Assembly (NCBI GenBank): GCA_013204495.1
Contig: JABMNQ010000072.1
Coordinates: 1 to 22,283, forward strand
DNA: 22,283 nucleotides
From: Candidatus Pelagibacter sp.
GTDB lineage: Bacteria > Pseudomonadota > Alphaproteobacteria > Pelagibacterales > Pelagibacteraceae
Reading direction: 5' to 3'
A program made the position numbers and the translations under genes. This document shows, in pieces, positions 14,879-22,283 of this stretch (positions are counted from its first letter, which is position 1; the number at the start of each line of letters is the position of its first letter). The notes beneath the pieces were generated by a model. The model saw only the letters and a program-made list of their open reading frames with translations. It was not told the DNA's origin and made no database searches.

Positions 14879-17017
14879 ATGACTTTAATTAAAAACACTA
14901 AAAAGAACTTAAATAGGTTTATTAACCGAGAAATTTCTTGGTTAAAATTTAATGAAAGAGTTTTATCCGAAGCAAATAATAACACTATTCCATTATATGA
15001 AAGAGTGAAGTTTTTATCTATCGCTGGGTCTAATCTTGATGAATTCTTTATGGTTAGAGTTGCTGGATTACATAGTCAAATTAAACAAGATGTCGAATCA
15101 TTGAGTTCTGATGGTCTAACACCTAATGAGCAAATGAATGAGGTTGTTAAAAAAACTAAGGAACTTCTTAATAAACAAAATAAAATTTATAAAAATTTGA
15201 TTGAACTTTTATCAAAAAATAATATCAGTTTAGTCAAACCGAATTCACTAAATAAAGAAGAAAAAAAACAGATTTATAAGATTTTTTTAGAAGATATTTA
15301 TCCATTATTAACTCCTTCAGCGATAGATCCTGCACACCCATTTCCTTTTATTGGAAACAAAGAAAGATCAATAATCTTATCTTTACAAAAAAAGAATAAA
15401 AAAAAAATTTTAAATGCAATTATAGTAATTCCTAAAGCACTACAAAGGTTTATTTCGATAGGAAATTCAAAAAAAAATAAAAAATTTTTAATAATTGACG
15501 ATGTTATAAATCATTTTATTTCTGAAATCTTCCCAGGTCATGTAGCTAAAAACAAAATGGTTTTTCGAATAACAAGGGATAGTGATGTTGAATTTCAAGA
15601 AGAGTCTGAGGACCTGGTCCAATCATTTGAACTTGCCTTAAAACAAAGAAGAACAGGAGATATTGTTAGATTAGAAATACTTGAAAATTCAGACAAAGGT
15701 TTAGTAAAATTTATAACTGAAAAGCTAAAAATAGCTAATGAGTATTCTTATGTTGTTTCAGGGCTAGTGGGTATTCAAGATATTGATCAATTATGTAATA
15801 ATAAAAATTCCAAACACTTATTTAAACCATTCAAGCCTCGAGAAGTCGAACGACTAAAGGAACATAATAATGATTTTTTTGAGACAATAAAAAAGAAAGA
15901 TTTAATAGTTCATCATCCTTTTGAAACTTTCGATGCTGTTATCGAGTTTTTAAATCAAGCAGCTAAAGACCAAAAAGTTTTAGCCATCAAACAAACGTTA
16001 TATAGAACGACTTTAGACTCACCTATTGTAAGAGCTTTAATAACAGCGGCTGAAAACGGAAAGGTAGTTACAGCTGTAATTGAAATTAAAGCAAGATTTG
16101 ATGAAGAGTCTAATATTCAATTATCAAGAAGTCTGGAAAAAGTAGGTGTACAAATTGTCTATGGTTTTGCAAAATATAAAACGCACGCAAAGTCTTCCCT
16201 TATTTTGAGAAAAGAGGGAAATAAAATTCATACATATTTTCATCTGGGAACAGGGAATTATCATCCTATTAATGCCAAAATTTATACAGATTTATCTTTG
16301 TTTAGTTGTAATAAATTATTAGCAGCAGATGTTGAAAAGGTTTTTAATTATGTGACTGGTTATGCAAAACCAAAAAATCTTAATAAAATTTCCATATCAC
16401 CCCTTAATTTAAGAGAAACGATTGAAAAATTTATCGATAATGAAACTGTTAATGCTAACAACAATAAACCAGCTCAAATTTGGTTTAAATTAAATTCATT
16501 AGTTGATAGCAGGATTATTGACAAACTGTATAAAGCTTCAAATAGCGGAGTTAAAATCAATTTATTTGTAAGAGGCATTTGTTGCTTAAGACCTGGTGTT
16601 AAAGGTATGTCAGAAAATATTGTAGTAAAAAGTATAATTGGTCGTTTTTTAGAACACTCTAGGATTTATTGTTTTGCAAATGGGGAGTTGATGCCAAATA
16701 GAAATGCTAAAGTTTTTATTTCTTCAGCAGATTTAATGCCAAGAAATCTTAACCGTAGAGTTGAATTGTTAATCCCAATAGAGAATAAAACCGTACACGA
16801 GCAGGTGTTAGATCAAATTATGGTAGCTAATTATTTAGATAATGTGCAAAGTTGGCAATTAGATTCGATGATGAATTATAATAAGATTAAATATGATAAA
16901 AATAGTTCTTTTTCTGCACATGAATATTTTATGAAAAACCCAAGCTTATCTGGAAGAGGAAAATCTAAAATTAAGTTTAAACCCAAAAAACTACAGCTTT
17001 TAAATTTTAAAAAATGA
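14879..17017 (+). CDS. ppk: Polyphosphate kinase Ppk1
   Basis: A 712-aa enzyme that polymerises the gamma-phosphate of ATP into polyphosphate. The N-terminal domain opens with NREISWLKFNERVL (16-29) and SNLDEFFMVRVAG (51-63). Catalytic residues align almost one-to-one with the E. coli enzyme: phospho-acceptor His436 (KYKTHAKSS), His593 (LEHSRIY), Arg376 (LYRTT) and Arg406 (KARFDEE). GNYHPINAKIYTD (459-471) and GICCLRPGV (566-574) are further family blocks. The start lies 18 bp from divergent sixA, with AGGA just before the ATG. Its stop overlaps the ppx start (ATGA), so the synthesising and degrading enzymes are made from one coupled message. Confidence 0.96.
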   Translation: MTLIKNTKKNLNRFINREISWLKFNERVLSEANNNTIPLYERVKFLSIAGSNLDEFFMVRVAGLHSQIKQDVESLSSDGLTPNEQMNEVVKKTKELLNKQNKIYKNLIELLSKNNISLVKPNSLNKEEKKQIYKIFLEDIYPLLTPSAIDPAHPFPFIGNKERSIILSLQKKNKKKILNAIIVIPKALQRFISIGNSKKNKKFLIIDDVINHFISEIFPGHVAKNKMVFRITRDSDVEFQEESEDLVQSFELALKQRRTGDIVRLEILENSDKGLVKFITEKLKIANEYSYVVSGLVGIQDIDQLCNNKNSKHLFKPFKPREVERLKEHNNDFFETIKKKDLIVHHPFETFDAVIEFLNQAAKDQKVLAIKQTLYRTTLDSPIVRALITAAENGKVVTAVIEIKARFDEESNIQLSRSLEKVGVQIVYGFAKYKTHAKSSLILRKEGNKIHTYFHLGTGNYHPINAKIYTDLSLFSCNKLLAADVEKVFNYVTGYAKPKNLNKISISPLNLRETIEKFIDNETVNANNNKPAQIWFKLNSLVDSRIIDKLYKASNSGVKINLFVRGICCLRPGVKGMSENIVVKSIIGRFLEHSRIYCFANGELMPNRNAKVFISSADLMPRNLNRRVELLIPIENKTVHEQVLDQIMVANYLDNVQSWQLDSMMNYNKIKYDKNSSFSAHEYFMKNPSLSGRGKSKIKFKPKKLQLLNFKK

Positions 17018-18522
17018 GAAAATTAAATCAAGAAATAAAATATAGTATAGATCTAGAGACATCTAAAATTGCAATTATTGATATTGGGTCAAATTCGATA
17101 AGAATGCTTATATATGAAAATTTTAATTACTCTCGAGTGCCTTTTTTTAATGAAAAAGCAGTTTGCGAACTCGGGAAAAATTTAGATAAATCACGTAAAC
17201 TAAATATCAAGGGGAAACAATATGCTCTTAATGTTTTAAAAAGATTTTCTGAAATATTAAATGTTTCAAAAATTAATAATATAAGAATAATCGCTACAGC
17301 TGTTCTAAGAGAAGCCACAGATACAAATAATTTTGTTAAAGAAATTGAAAATTTATTTAATACAAAAGTAAATATTCTCTCAGGAAATGAAGAAGCAGAA
17401 CATAGCGCAGAAGGAGTTAAAATAGGTTTTAAACATGTTGATGGATTAGTTGCAGATTTAGGTGGTGGAAGTCTTGAACTAGCTAAAGTAGAAAATAATA
17501 TTGTAACCAATAAAACTTCATTACCCCTAGGTGTTTTAAGGTTACTGAATAATCCACTGATAAAAAAAAGAAATCTAAGTAAATATGTTAAAAAACTATT
17601 TAAAGATGAGAAATGGCTTTCTAAAAAGACTTTTAATAATTTATATTTAGTTGGAGGGACATGGAGAGCCTTACTTAAATTACATTTATTTCAAAATAAC
17701 CATCCTGTTCATATTATACATCAATATTCTGTGGAAAAAATAAAGATCCAATCTTTCATAAATAATATTTCTAGTTTTAATAAATCCAAGTTAAAATCTG
17801 TGGAATATATCTCTAAATCTAGAACTCCTTATTTGCCATTCAGTTCAATTATTCTAAACGAGATAATTGATTTAATTAATCCTAAAAATATTTTATGCTC
17901 AATAAGTGGTATTCGAGAAGGCGCACTTGCAATTGAATATTTTAAAGAGACATCTCATAATCAAATATTCAATAATTCCTTAAATTATATTGCTTTAAAA
18001 CGAGGTGACATTGGTTATAATTATAAAAAGTACTACAATTTCCTTAAGCCCATATTTGATGACAATGATTATTTTAATGATGATTTGTTAAATCTTGCTT
18101 GCGTATTAAGTCATATGGATTGGGGACTAGGAGCATTTCAAAAAGCTGAATTAGTTTTTAATGAAACACTTAATACACCATTATTAAGATTAACTCATAA
18201 CGACAGAATTAAACTAGCTCTTTCATGTTACTGGAGATACTGCAATATAAAATATAATCCACAAATAGAGTATTTGAAGTACTTAAATAATAATGAAATT
18301 TACTCTAGTAAGCAAGTTGGTGCAGCGCTTCGATTTGCTCATACCCTTACTTCAATTTCAACAATATTTTTAGAGGAATTTAAATTATACAAAAGAGGTA
18401 ATTCGTTATTTTTAAAGATCCCTTTTGATCATCAAGAAATAATCTCAAAGCAAGTAACTAAAAGATTTAAATCTTTATCTAGAGAAATGTTTTTAGAACC
18501 AAGAGTATTATATTCAAAATAA
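17014..18522 (+). CDS. ppx: Exopolyphosphatase of the Ppx/GppA family
   Basis: A 502-aa Ppx/GppA phosphatase of the actin-like ATPase fold, which removes terminal phosphates from polyphosphate or pppGpp. The two phosphate-binding loops are IIDIGSNSIRMLIYE (about 21-35) and VADLGGGSLELA (about 145-156), with ATAVLREATD and LSGNEEAEHSAEGV between them. The C-terminal part (about 315-502) is helical and fits the HD-like extension found in Ppx. The overlap of 4 bp with ppk supports polyphosphate as the substrate. No terminator is evident behind it before phoX. Confidence 0.9.
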   Translation: MRKLNQEIKYSIDLETSKIAIIDIGSNSIRMLIYENFNYSRVPFFNEKAVCELGKNLDKSRKLNIKGKQYALNVLKRFSEILNVSKINNIRIIATAVLREATDTNNFVKEIENLFNTKVNILSGNEEAEHSAEGVKIGFKHVDGLVADLGGGSLELAKVENNIVTNKTSLPLGVLRLLNNPLIKKRNLSKYVKKLFKDEKWLSKKTFNNLYLVGGTWRALLKLHLFQNNHPVHIIHQYSVEKIKIQSFINNISSFNKSKLKSVEYISKSRTPYLPFSSIILNEIIDLINPKNILCSISGIREGALAIEYFKETSHNQIFNNSLNYIALKRGDIGYNYKKYYNFLKPIFDDNDYFNDDLLNLACVLSHMDWGLGAFQKAELVFNETLNTPLLRLTHNDRIKLALSCYWRYCNIKYNPQIEYLKYLNNNEIYSSKQVGAALRFAHTLTSISTIFLEEFKLYKRGNSLFLKIPFDHQEIISKQVTKRFKSLSREMFLEPRVLYSK

Positions 18523-18587
18523 TTTGAATTTTATTCATTGTATAAATTATCAATTAAAAGTTGAGTTTTAATAAACTATTAATATTT

Positions 18588-18605
18588 TTGTAATACATTC
18601 TTAAC
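18588..18605 (+). promoter_or_regulatory. phoX: Possible PHO box before phoX
   Basis: TTGTAAT-ACAT-TCTTAAC at 18588-18605 has the 11-bp repeat spacing. The first unit matches CTGTAAT at 6 of 7 positions and the second is weaker. It lies 36 bp before the phoX start, between ppx and phoX. Confidence 0.45.
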
Positions 18606-18641
18606 AATTTAAATTTACTGTTACTTTTAAAAGGAGACATT

Positions 18642-20561
18642 ATGAAAAAATTAAATAATTATAATTACGAAAATTTATCAATTGATGAATTTGATGAAAT
18701 AAATAATCCACCACCAGCAGTTGTCGATTTCGATAAAATTCTTAAAAAAGCAATGACCAGAAGAAATTTTGTGAAAGGAAGTTTTATGTTTGGGACTTCT
18801 GCATTTGTATTGGGTTCTGGACTAAATATGTTAGCAACATCAGATGCTGAAGCATCTTTTTCAAGATTGATTGATTTTAAACCAATTAAATCAGATATGA
18901 CTGATGATATAACTATACCTGAAGGTTATAGCTGGGATGTTGTTGCAAAATGGGGAGATCCTTTATTTAGTAATGGAAAATGGTTCGACCATTACACCAG
19001 AGGTACCGGTGAGAGCCAAGAGCTAGCTTACGGTGATAATAATGATGGTATGGATACTTTTTATACTCAAGATGGAAAAACTATTATTGCTGTAAACAAT
19101 GAATATGTGAATAGATCAATAATGTTTGATAATCGAGGCTCAAAATTACCTGAGACAGAAGACGATATAAGAAAAGGAAAAGCGGGCCATGGTGTAAGTA
19201 TTTTTGAAATCTCAAATAATAATGGTGAATGGAAAATTGTGGTCGACTCTAAGTATAATAGAAGGATAACTGCAGACTCTAAAATGGAGCTAACCGGTCC
19301 TGCAAGAGGACACACTTTATTAAAAACAATTTCTGATCCAACTGGAACTGTTTCATTGGGAACATGGAATAATTGTGGAAATGGGAAAACTCCATGGGGA
19401 ACATATTTGGCTTGTGAGGAAAACTTCAATGGGTACTTCTCTAATACGGATTTAAATGCTGATATACCACCGGAGTTTAAAAGATATGGTATTTCAACAA
19501 AGGACTGGGGTTACGCTTGGGGCAAATTTGATAATAGGTTTAATTGGGACCTAGAACCAAATGAACCAAATAGAGCTGGTTATGTAGTTGAAATAGATCC
19601 GTTAAATCCCTCATCTACACCAAAAAAAAGAACAGCTTTAGGAAGGTTCAAACATGAAAATGCTGAAGTTGTACTAGGTAAAAATAATGAAGTTATTGTC
19701 TATCTTGGTGATGATGAAAGAGGAGAATATTTGTATAAATTTATTTCATCTAAAAAATATAAAAAGAACGGAGATAACTCTGATTTATTAGAAGATGGTG
19801 ATTTATTTGTTGCTAAATTTAAGGAGAACGGAACAGGTGAATGGTTACCTCTTACACCAGAAACAACAGGCATGAAATCTAAGGCTGAGATTGCAATTCA
19901 TACAAGAATGGCCGCATCCTCAGCTGGTGGAACTACAATGGACAGACCCGAGTGGGTTGCTGCGAATCCTCTTAAAGCAGAGTCATATGTTGCTTTAACT
20001 AATAATAAAAATAGAGGAAAAAAACCAAATGCAGGTGGTGATGATACTTCTATTAATGGGCCCAATCCAAGAGCTGATAACCAATATGGTCAAATTGTTA
20101 GATGGATAGCTGACAGAAATGATCATGCTTCACCTAACTTTAAATGGGATATATTTGCTTTAGCTGGGAATCCACCAGTTCATGCAGGATTAAAAGCTGG
20201 ATCAAAAAATATTAATAAGGATAATATGTTTAATTCTCCAGATGGTATTAAGTTTGATTCCCAAGGCGGGTTGTGGATCCAGACAGATGGAAACTATTCC
20301 AACAAAGGTGATTTTGCAGAAATGGGAAATAATCAAATGCTTTATGGAGATCCAAAAACTGGTGAAATTAAAAGATTTCTTGTAGGACCCAATGAATGTG
20401 AAGTAACTGGGTTAACTTGGAGCAAAGATTACAAAACTATGTTTGTTGGTATTCAACATCCAGGAGAGAAAGGTAACTCTACTTGGCCAGATGGACCTGA
20501 TACGGCACCAAGATCAGCATTAATTGCTATAAGAAAAAATGATGGTTCACGAATAGGATAA
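18642..20561 (+). CDS. phoX: PhoX-type alkaline phosphatase, Tat-exported
   Basis: A 639-aa DUF839/PhoX phosphatase, an Fe/Ca enzyme of the periplasm or cell surface that frees phosphate from organic phosphate esters. The N-terminus has a long leader, then the Tat motif MTRRNFVKGSFMF with Arg40-Arg41, a hydrophobic segment (47-64) and a likely cleavage site after DAEA at residue 71. PhoX metal-site motifs are visible: TYLACEENFNG with Cys258 and Glu259, KHENAEVV with Glu339, GDDERGEY with Asp357/Asp358, and SPDGIKFDSQGGLWIQTDG near the C-terminus. A strong AAAAGGAG ribosome binding site precedes the ATG. It follows ppx after 119 bp and has its own candidate PHO box and a strong terminator. 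Confidence 0.95.
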   Translation: MKKLNNYNYENLSIDEFDEINNPPPAVVDFDKILKKAMTRRNFVKGSFMFGTSAFVLGSGLNMLATSDAEASFSRLIDFKPIKSDMTDDITIPEGYSWDVVAKWGDPLFSNGKWFDHYTRGTGESQELAYGDNNDGMDTFYTQDGKTIIAVNNEYVNRSIMFDNRGSKLPETEDDIRKGKAGHGVSIFEISNNNGEWKIVVDSKYNRRITADSKMELTGPARGHTLLKTISDPTGTVSLGTWNNCGNGKTPWGTYLACEENFNGYFSNTDLNADIPPEFKRYGISTKDWGYAWGKFDNRFNWDLEPNEPNRAGYVVEIDPLNPSSTPKKRTALGRFKHENAEVVLGKNNEVIVYLGDDERGEYLYKFISSKKYKKNGDNSDLLEDGDLFVAKFKENGTGEWLPLTPETTGMKSKAEIAIHTRMAASSAGGTTMDRPEWVAANPLKAESYVALTNNKNRGKKPNAGGDDTSINGPNPRADNQYGQIVRWIADRNDHASPNFKWDIFALAGNPPVHAGLKAGSKNINKDNMFNSPDGIKFDSQGGLWIQTDGNYSNKGDFAEMGNNQMLYGDPKTGEIKRFLVGPNECEVTGLTWSKDYKTMFVGIQHPGEKGNSTWPDGPDTAPRSALIAIRKNDGSRIG

Positions 20562-20578
20562 TTCTTTACCCCTTAAAT

Positions 20579-20618
20579 AATACGCTTGATAACTTACTAT
20601 CAAGCGTATTTATTTTTT
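20579..20618. terminator. Shared terminator of phoX and the Nudix gene
   Basis: A 13-bp perfect stem (AATACGCTTGATA at 20579-20591 with its complement at 20598-20610) around a 6-nt loop is followed by TATTTTTT, an intrinsic terminator for phoX. The right arm also encodes the last codons and stop of the convergent Nudix gene, and on the minus strand the stem is followed by ATTTAA-rich sequence, so it may act both ways. Confidence 0.85.
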
Positions 20619-21085
20619 AAAAAATAAAACATCGCTATATGCGATGCATTATTAAATTTTCCAATTTTGATAAAGTTTAAAATTTGATTTTCAGTAGCGA
20701 GTAACAATTTAATTCCATTTTCTGGTTTACTTATTTGAGAAATATTATCAGTATAAAAACCTGTAATTGTTGTGGTTAACCTTCCCGGCTCTGTAAAAAA
20801 AGAAGTTATTTTTTTTAGTTTTAAATTTGATTTATATCCAGTTTCCTCTAGAAGTTCTTTATTTGCGGATATTAGTGCTGTTTCTTTTTTTTCAATAATT
20901 CCAGATGGAAATTCATAATTAACCTTATTTATTGGGATTTTTTTCTGCGAAACTAAAATAAATCTATTATTAATTTTAGGAATTATTAATGAAAGATTAG
21001 AAGTTGTTAAATAATGATAGTATTGATCCTTTTTAAATTTTTTATTTATTAAACTTATATTATGAGTGAGTTTAATATTTCTCAA
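20600..21085 (-). CDS. Nudix hydrolase
   Basis: A 161-aa Nudix-family pyrophosphohydrolase. The Nudix box starts at about residue 78, GIIEKKETALISANKELLEETGY, with Lys where the consensus Arg usually stands; the EExG glutamates are intact. EFPSG before it and TEPGRLTTTITGFYT after it resemble ADP-ribose pyrophosphatases (NudF-like), but the substrate is uncertain. The start is TTG, overlapping the aquaporin stop as TTGA; no useful ATG exists in frame before the catalytic box. It is the last gene of the arsenic-type run. Its final codons lie inside the phoX terminator stem. Confidence 0.8.
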   Translation of the reverse strand: MRNIKLTHNISLINKKFKKDQYYHYLTTSNLSLIIPKINNRFILVSQKKIPINKVNYEFPSGIIEKKETALISANKELLEETGYKSNLKLKKITSFFTEPGRLTTTITGFYTDNISQISKPENGIKLLLATENQILNFIKIGKFNNASHIAMFYFLKNKYA

Positions 21086-21741
21086 TTTTTCTTAATAAAT
21101 AAAATTTTTACTAAATAAATTGCAATTACCATTCCAAAAAATTCAGCAATTATATAAAAAGGGGTGTTTAAATAATTAATACCTGTAAAAGATTCAGTAA
21201 ATGTCCTAGCTATTGCTACTGCTGGATTAGCAAAGGATGTTGATGAAGTAAACCAATAACCAGCTGTAATATATAAACCAACTGATGCTGCAACTGTAAT
21301 TTTACCAGATTTCATTGAGCCAAAAATAATTAAAATTAAACCAAGTGTTGCAACAATTTCTGATACAAAAATATAAATCCCGTCTCTACTTTTTGTAGAG
21401 AGCTCATATATTTCATGCTCAAAGAAAAAATTAGCAAGTCCTACACCCAATAAACATCCAAATATTTGAGCTATAATATATATGGGAAGTAATTTCTTTT
21501 TTAAATTACCTGTATATGTAATTGCTATACTTACAAATGGATTAAAGTGAGCACCCGAAATATCTGCAAAGACAGTAATAAGTACAAATAAACCTGCACC
21601 AGTTGCAATTGTATTCGCAATTAGTCTAACAGCCACATCTTCAGTTAATTGTTCGGCCATTAAACCAGAGCCGACAATAATCATTACCAAGAAGCAACTA
21701 CCAATAAACTCTGATAAAAAATATTTTTGCTTATTTTTCAA
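21082..21741 (-). CDS. MIP-family aquaglyceroporin, likely arsenite channel
   Basis: A 219-aa channel of the major intrinsic protein family with six membrane segments. The two half-helix motifs are HFNPFVSIA (about 65-73; NPF instead of NPA) and FANPAVAIART (about 170-180), whose Arg is the selectivity-filter arginine. The first segment has the usual EFIGSCFLV with a Glu. It overlaps arsC by 11 bp. The AqpS channel of rhizobial ars operons lets arsenite made by ArsC leave down its gradient without a pump; this pairing suggests the same here. Small neutral solutes such as glycerol or boric acid are alternatives. Confidence 0.85.
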   Translation of the reverse strand: MKNKQKYFLSEFIGSCFLVMIIVGSGLMAEQLTEDVAVRLIANTIATGAGLFVLITVFADISGAHFNPFVSIAITYTGNLKKKLLPIYIIAQIFGCLLGVGLANFFFEHEIYELSTKSRDGIYIFVSEIVATLGLILIIFGSMKSGKITVAASVGLYITAGYWFTSSTSFANPAVAIARTFTESFTGINYLNTPFYIIAEFFGMVIAIYLVKILFIKKN

Positions 21742-22165
21742 AATTTATCCAATCATTGATGTGTTGATTAATATTATTAAATGTTTTTGTAATTATTTCA
21801 AATTTTTCTTCAGGAGGTTTATTAATAAGTTTTGATACAGGATCTTCAATATCCCAATGATCTATTTGATTTTTATCGGGCCAAATAGGGCACACTTCAT
21901 TGTTAGCGTTATTACAAACAGTGATTACATGATCAAGTTTGATTTTATCATCTATAAATTTTTGAAAATTTTTTGAACTATAGTCTTTCAGGTCATATTT
22001 TTTCACATTTTCTAAATATTCTTTTATATCTTCATTAATTTTACCTGAAGGGTTGCTACCAGCACTAAATGCTTTAAACGCATCGCTGTGCTCATTATTG
22101 ATAATACTTTCAGCTATGATGCTTCTTGCTGAATTACCAGTGCAAACAAATAAAATATTTTTCAT
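21731..22165 (-). CDS. arsC: Thioredoxin-type arsenate reductase ArsC
   Basis: A 144-aa low-molecular-weight tyrosine-phosphatase fold protein. The phosphatase loop CTGNSARS gives nucleophile Cys8 and Arg14. Further cysteines Cys84 and Cys92 (VCNNANNEVC) form the redox relay of the ArsC branch, and the general acid is Asp108 in WDIEDPVS. The relay cysteines separate it from true tyrosine phosphatases. It reduces arsenate to arsenite in the cytoplasm with thioredoxin or glutaredoxin as electron source. It is coupled to the aquaporin downstream. No arsR-type repressor or arsenite pump is seen in the window. Arsenate enters through phosphate transporters, so its place beside the pst/pho block is sensible. 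Confidence 0.9.
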   Translation of the reverse strand: MKNILFVCTGNSARSIIAESIINNEHSDAFKAFSAGSNPSGKINEDIKEYLENVKKYDLKDYSSKNFQKFIDDKIKLDHVITVCNNANNEVCPIWPDKNQIDHWDIEDPVSKLINKPPEEKFEIITKTFNNINQHINDWINFEK

Positions 22166-22179
22166 CCAACTGTAATTTT

Positions 22180-22283
22180 TTAAATTCCAATTAAAAACAA
22201 AGGGATTTGTAAGCCAAAGTTAGTTAATATTGCTTTATCTTTAGACATAAAGCCTGCTACAGTCCAACCAATGACACCTAGTC
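22180..22283 (-). CDS. C-terminal fragment of a membrane protein, cut by window edge
   Basis: Only the last 33 or so residues lie in the window: LGVIGWTVAGFMSK, then DKAILTNFGLQIPLFLIGI and a stop. It contains a hydrophobic segment at each end, so the protein is likely an integral membrane protein. It ends 14 bp before arsC on the same strand and may belong to the same operon. The family cannot be identified from so little. Confidence 0.55.
   Translation of the reverse strand, partial: LGVIGWTVAGFMSKDKAILTNFGLQIPLFLIGI

Noticed and set aside
17127..17510. Minus-strand frame inside ppx
   Set aside because: Antisense shadow of a conserved gene; composition is the complement of ppx codons and no start context is seen.
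18618..18624. CTGTTAC as a further PHO half-site before phoX
   Set aside because: No partner unit at 11-bp spacing and it lies next to the ribosome binding site.

Overview
The window is AT-rich and tightly packed, with many genes touching or overlapping by 1-4 bp. The gene families and the layout (a plcP/agt pair, ornithine-lipid genes, a Pst system with long PstC/PstA subunits, PhoX, and an arsenate reductase/aquaporin pair) point to a marine alphaproteobacterium of the SAR11 (Pelagibacterales) type. That assignment comes from recognising families and base composition; no database search was run.

Left part (1-2998): a dienelactone-hydrolase-like secreted enzyme, a 330-bp gap ending in a GC-rich perfect hairpin, a 61-residue lysine-rich small protein with a strong ribosome binding site, a b561-type cytochrome and a diacylglycerol-kinase-family lipid kinase.

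Lipid-remodelling block (2108-6468): a metallophosphoesterase of the PlcP type and an adjacent family-4 glycosyltransferase (Agt type), facing an olsB-olsA pair for ornithine lipid. Together they encode both known routes for replacing phospholipids with phosphorus-free lipids, with a lipid kinase divergent from plcP that could return diacylglycerol to phosphatidate. plcP has no conventional start codon: its frame opens inside a 9-A run, and the nearest upstream ATG is in another frame.

Phosphate block (6538-20561): phoR, an unrecognised secreted protein, pstS, pstC, pstA, pstB, phoU, phoB, then sixA on the opposite strand, ppk1, ppx and a Tat-exported PhoX phosphatase. A clear PHO-box-like tandem repeat (CTGTAAC-ATAA-CTGTAAT) precedes pstS. 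Weaker relatives precede the unknown secreted gene, plcP and phoX. The inferred logic is: PhoR/PhoB sense low phosphate, Pst imports it, PhoX releases it from organic phosphate, Ppk/Ppx bank and withdraw polyphosphate, and PlcP/Agt/OlsBA save phosphate in membranes.

Right edge (20600-22283, minus strand): the tail of an unidentified membrane protein, a thioredoxin-type arsenate reductase, an aquaglyceroporin and a Nudix hydrolase in a tightly overlapping run. Arsenate enters cells through phosphate transporters, so reducing it to arsenite and letting it leave through a channel fits beside a high-affinity Pst system.

The most interesting items are the integrated low-phosphate island, the unknown secreted protein between phoR and pstS with its own PHO-like box, the start problem in plcP, and the lysine-rich small protein. 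No tRNA, rRNA, CRISPR array, transposase or attachment site was seen.
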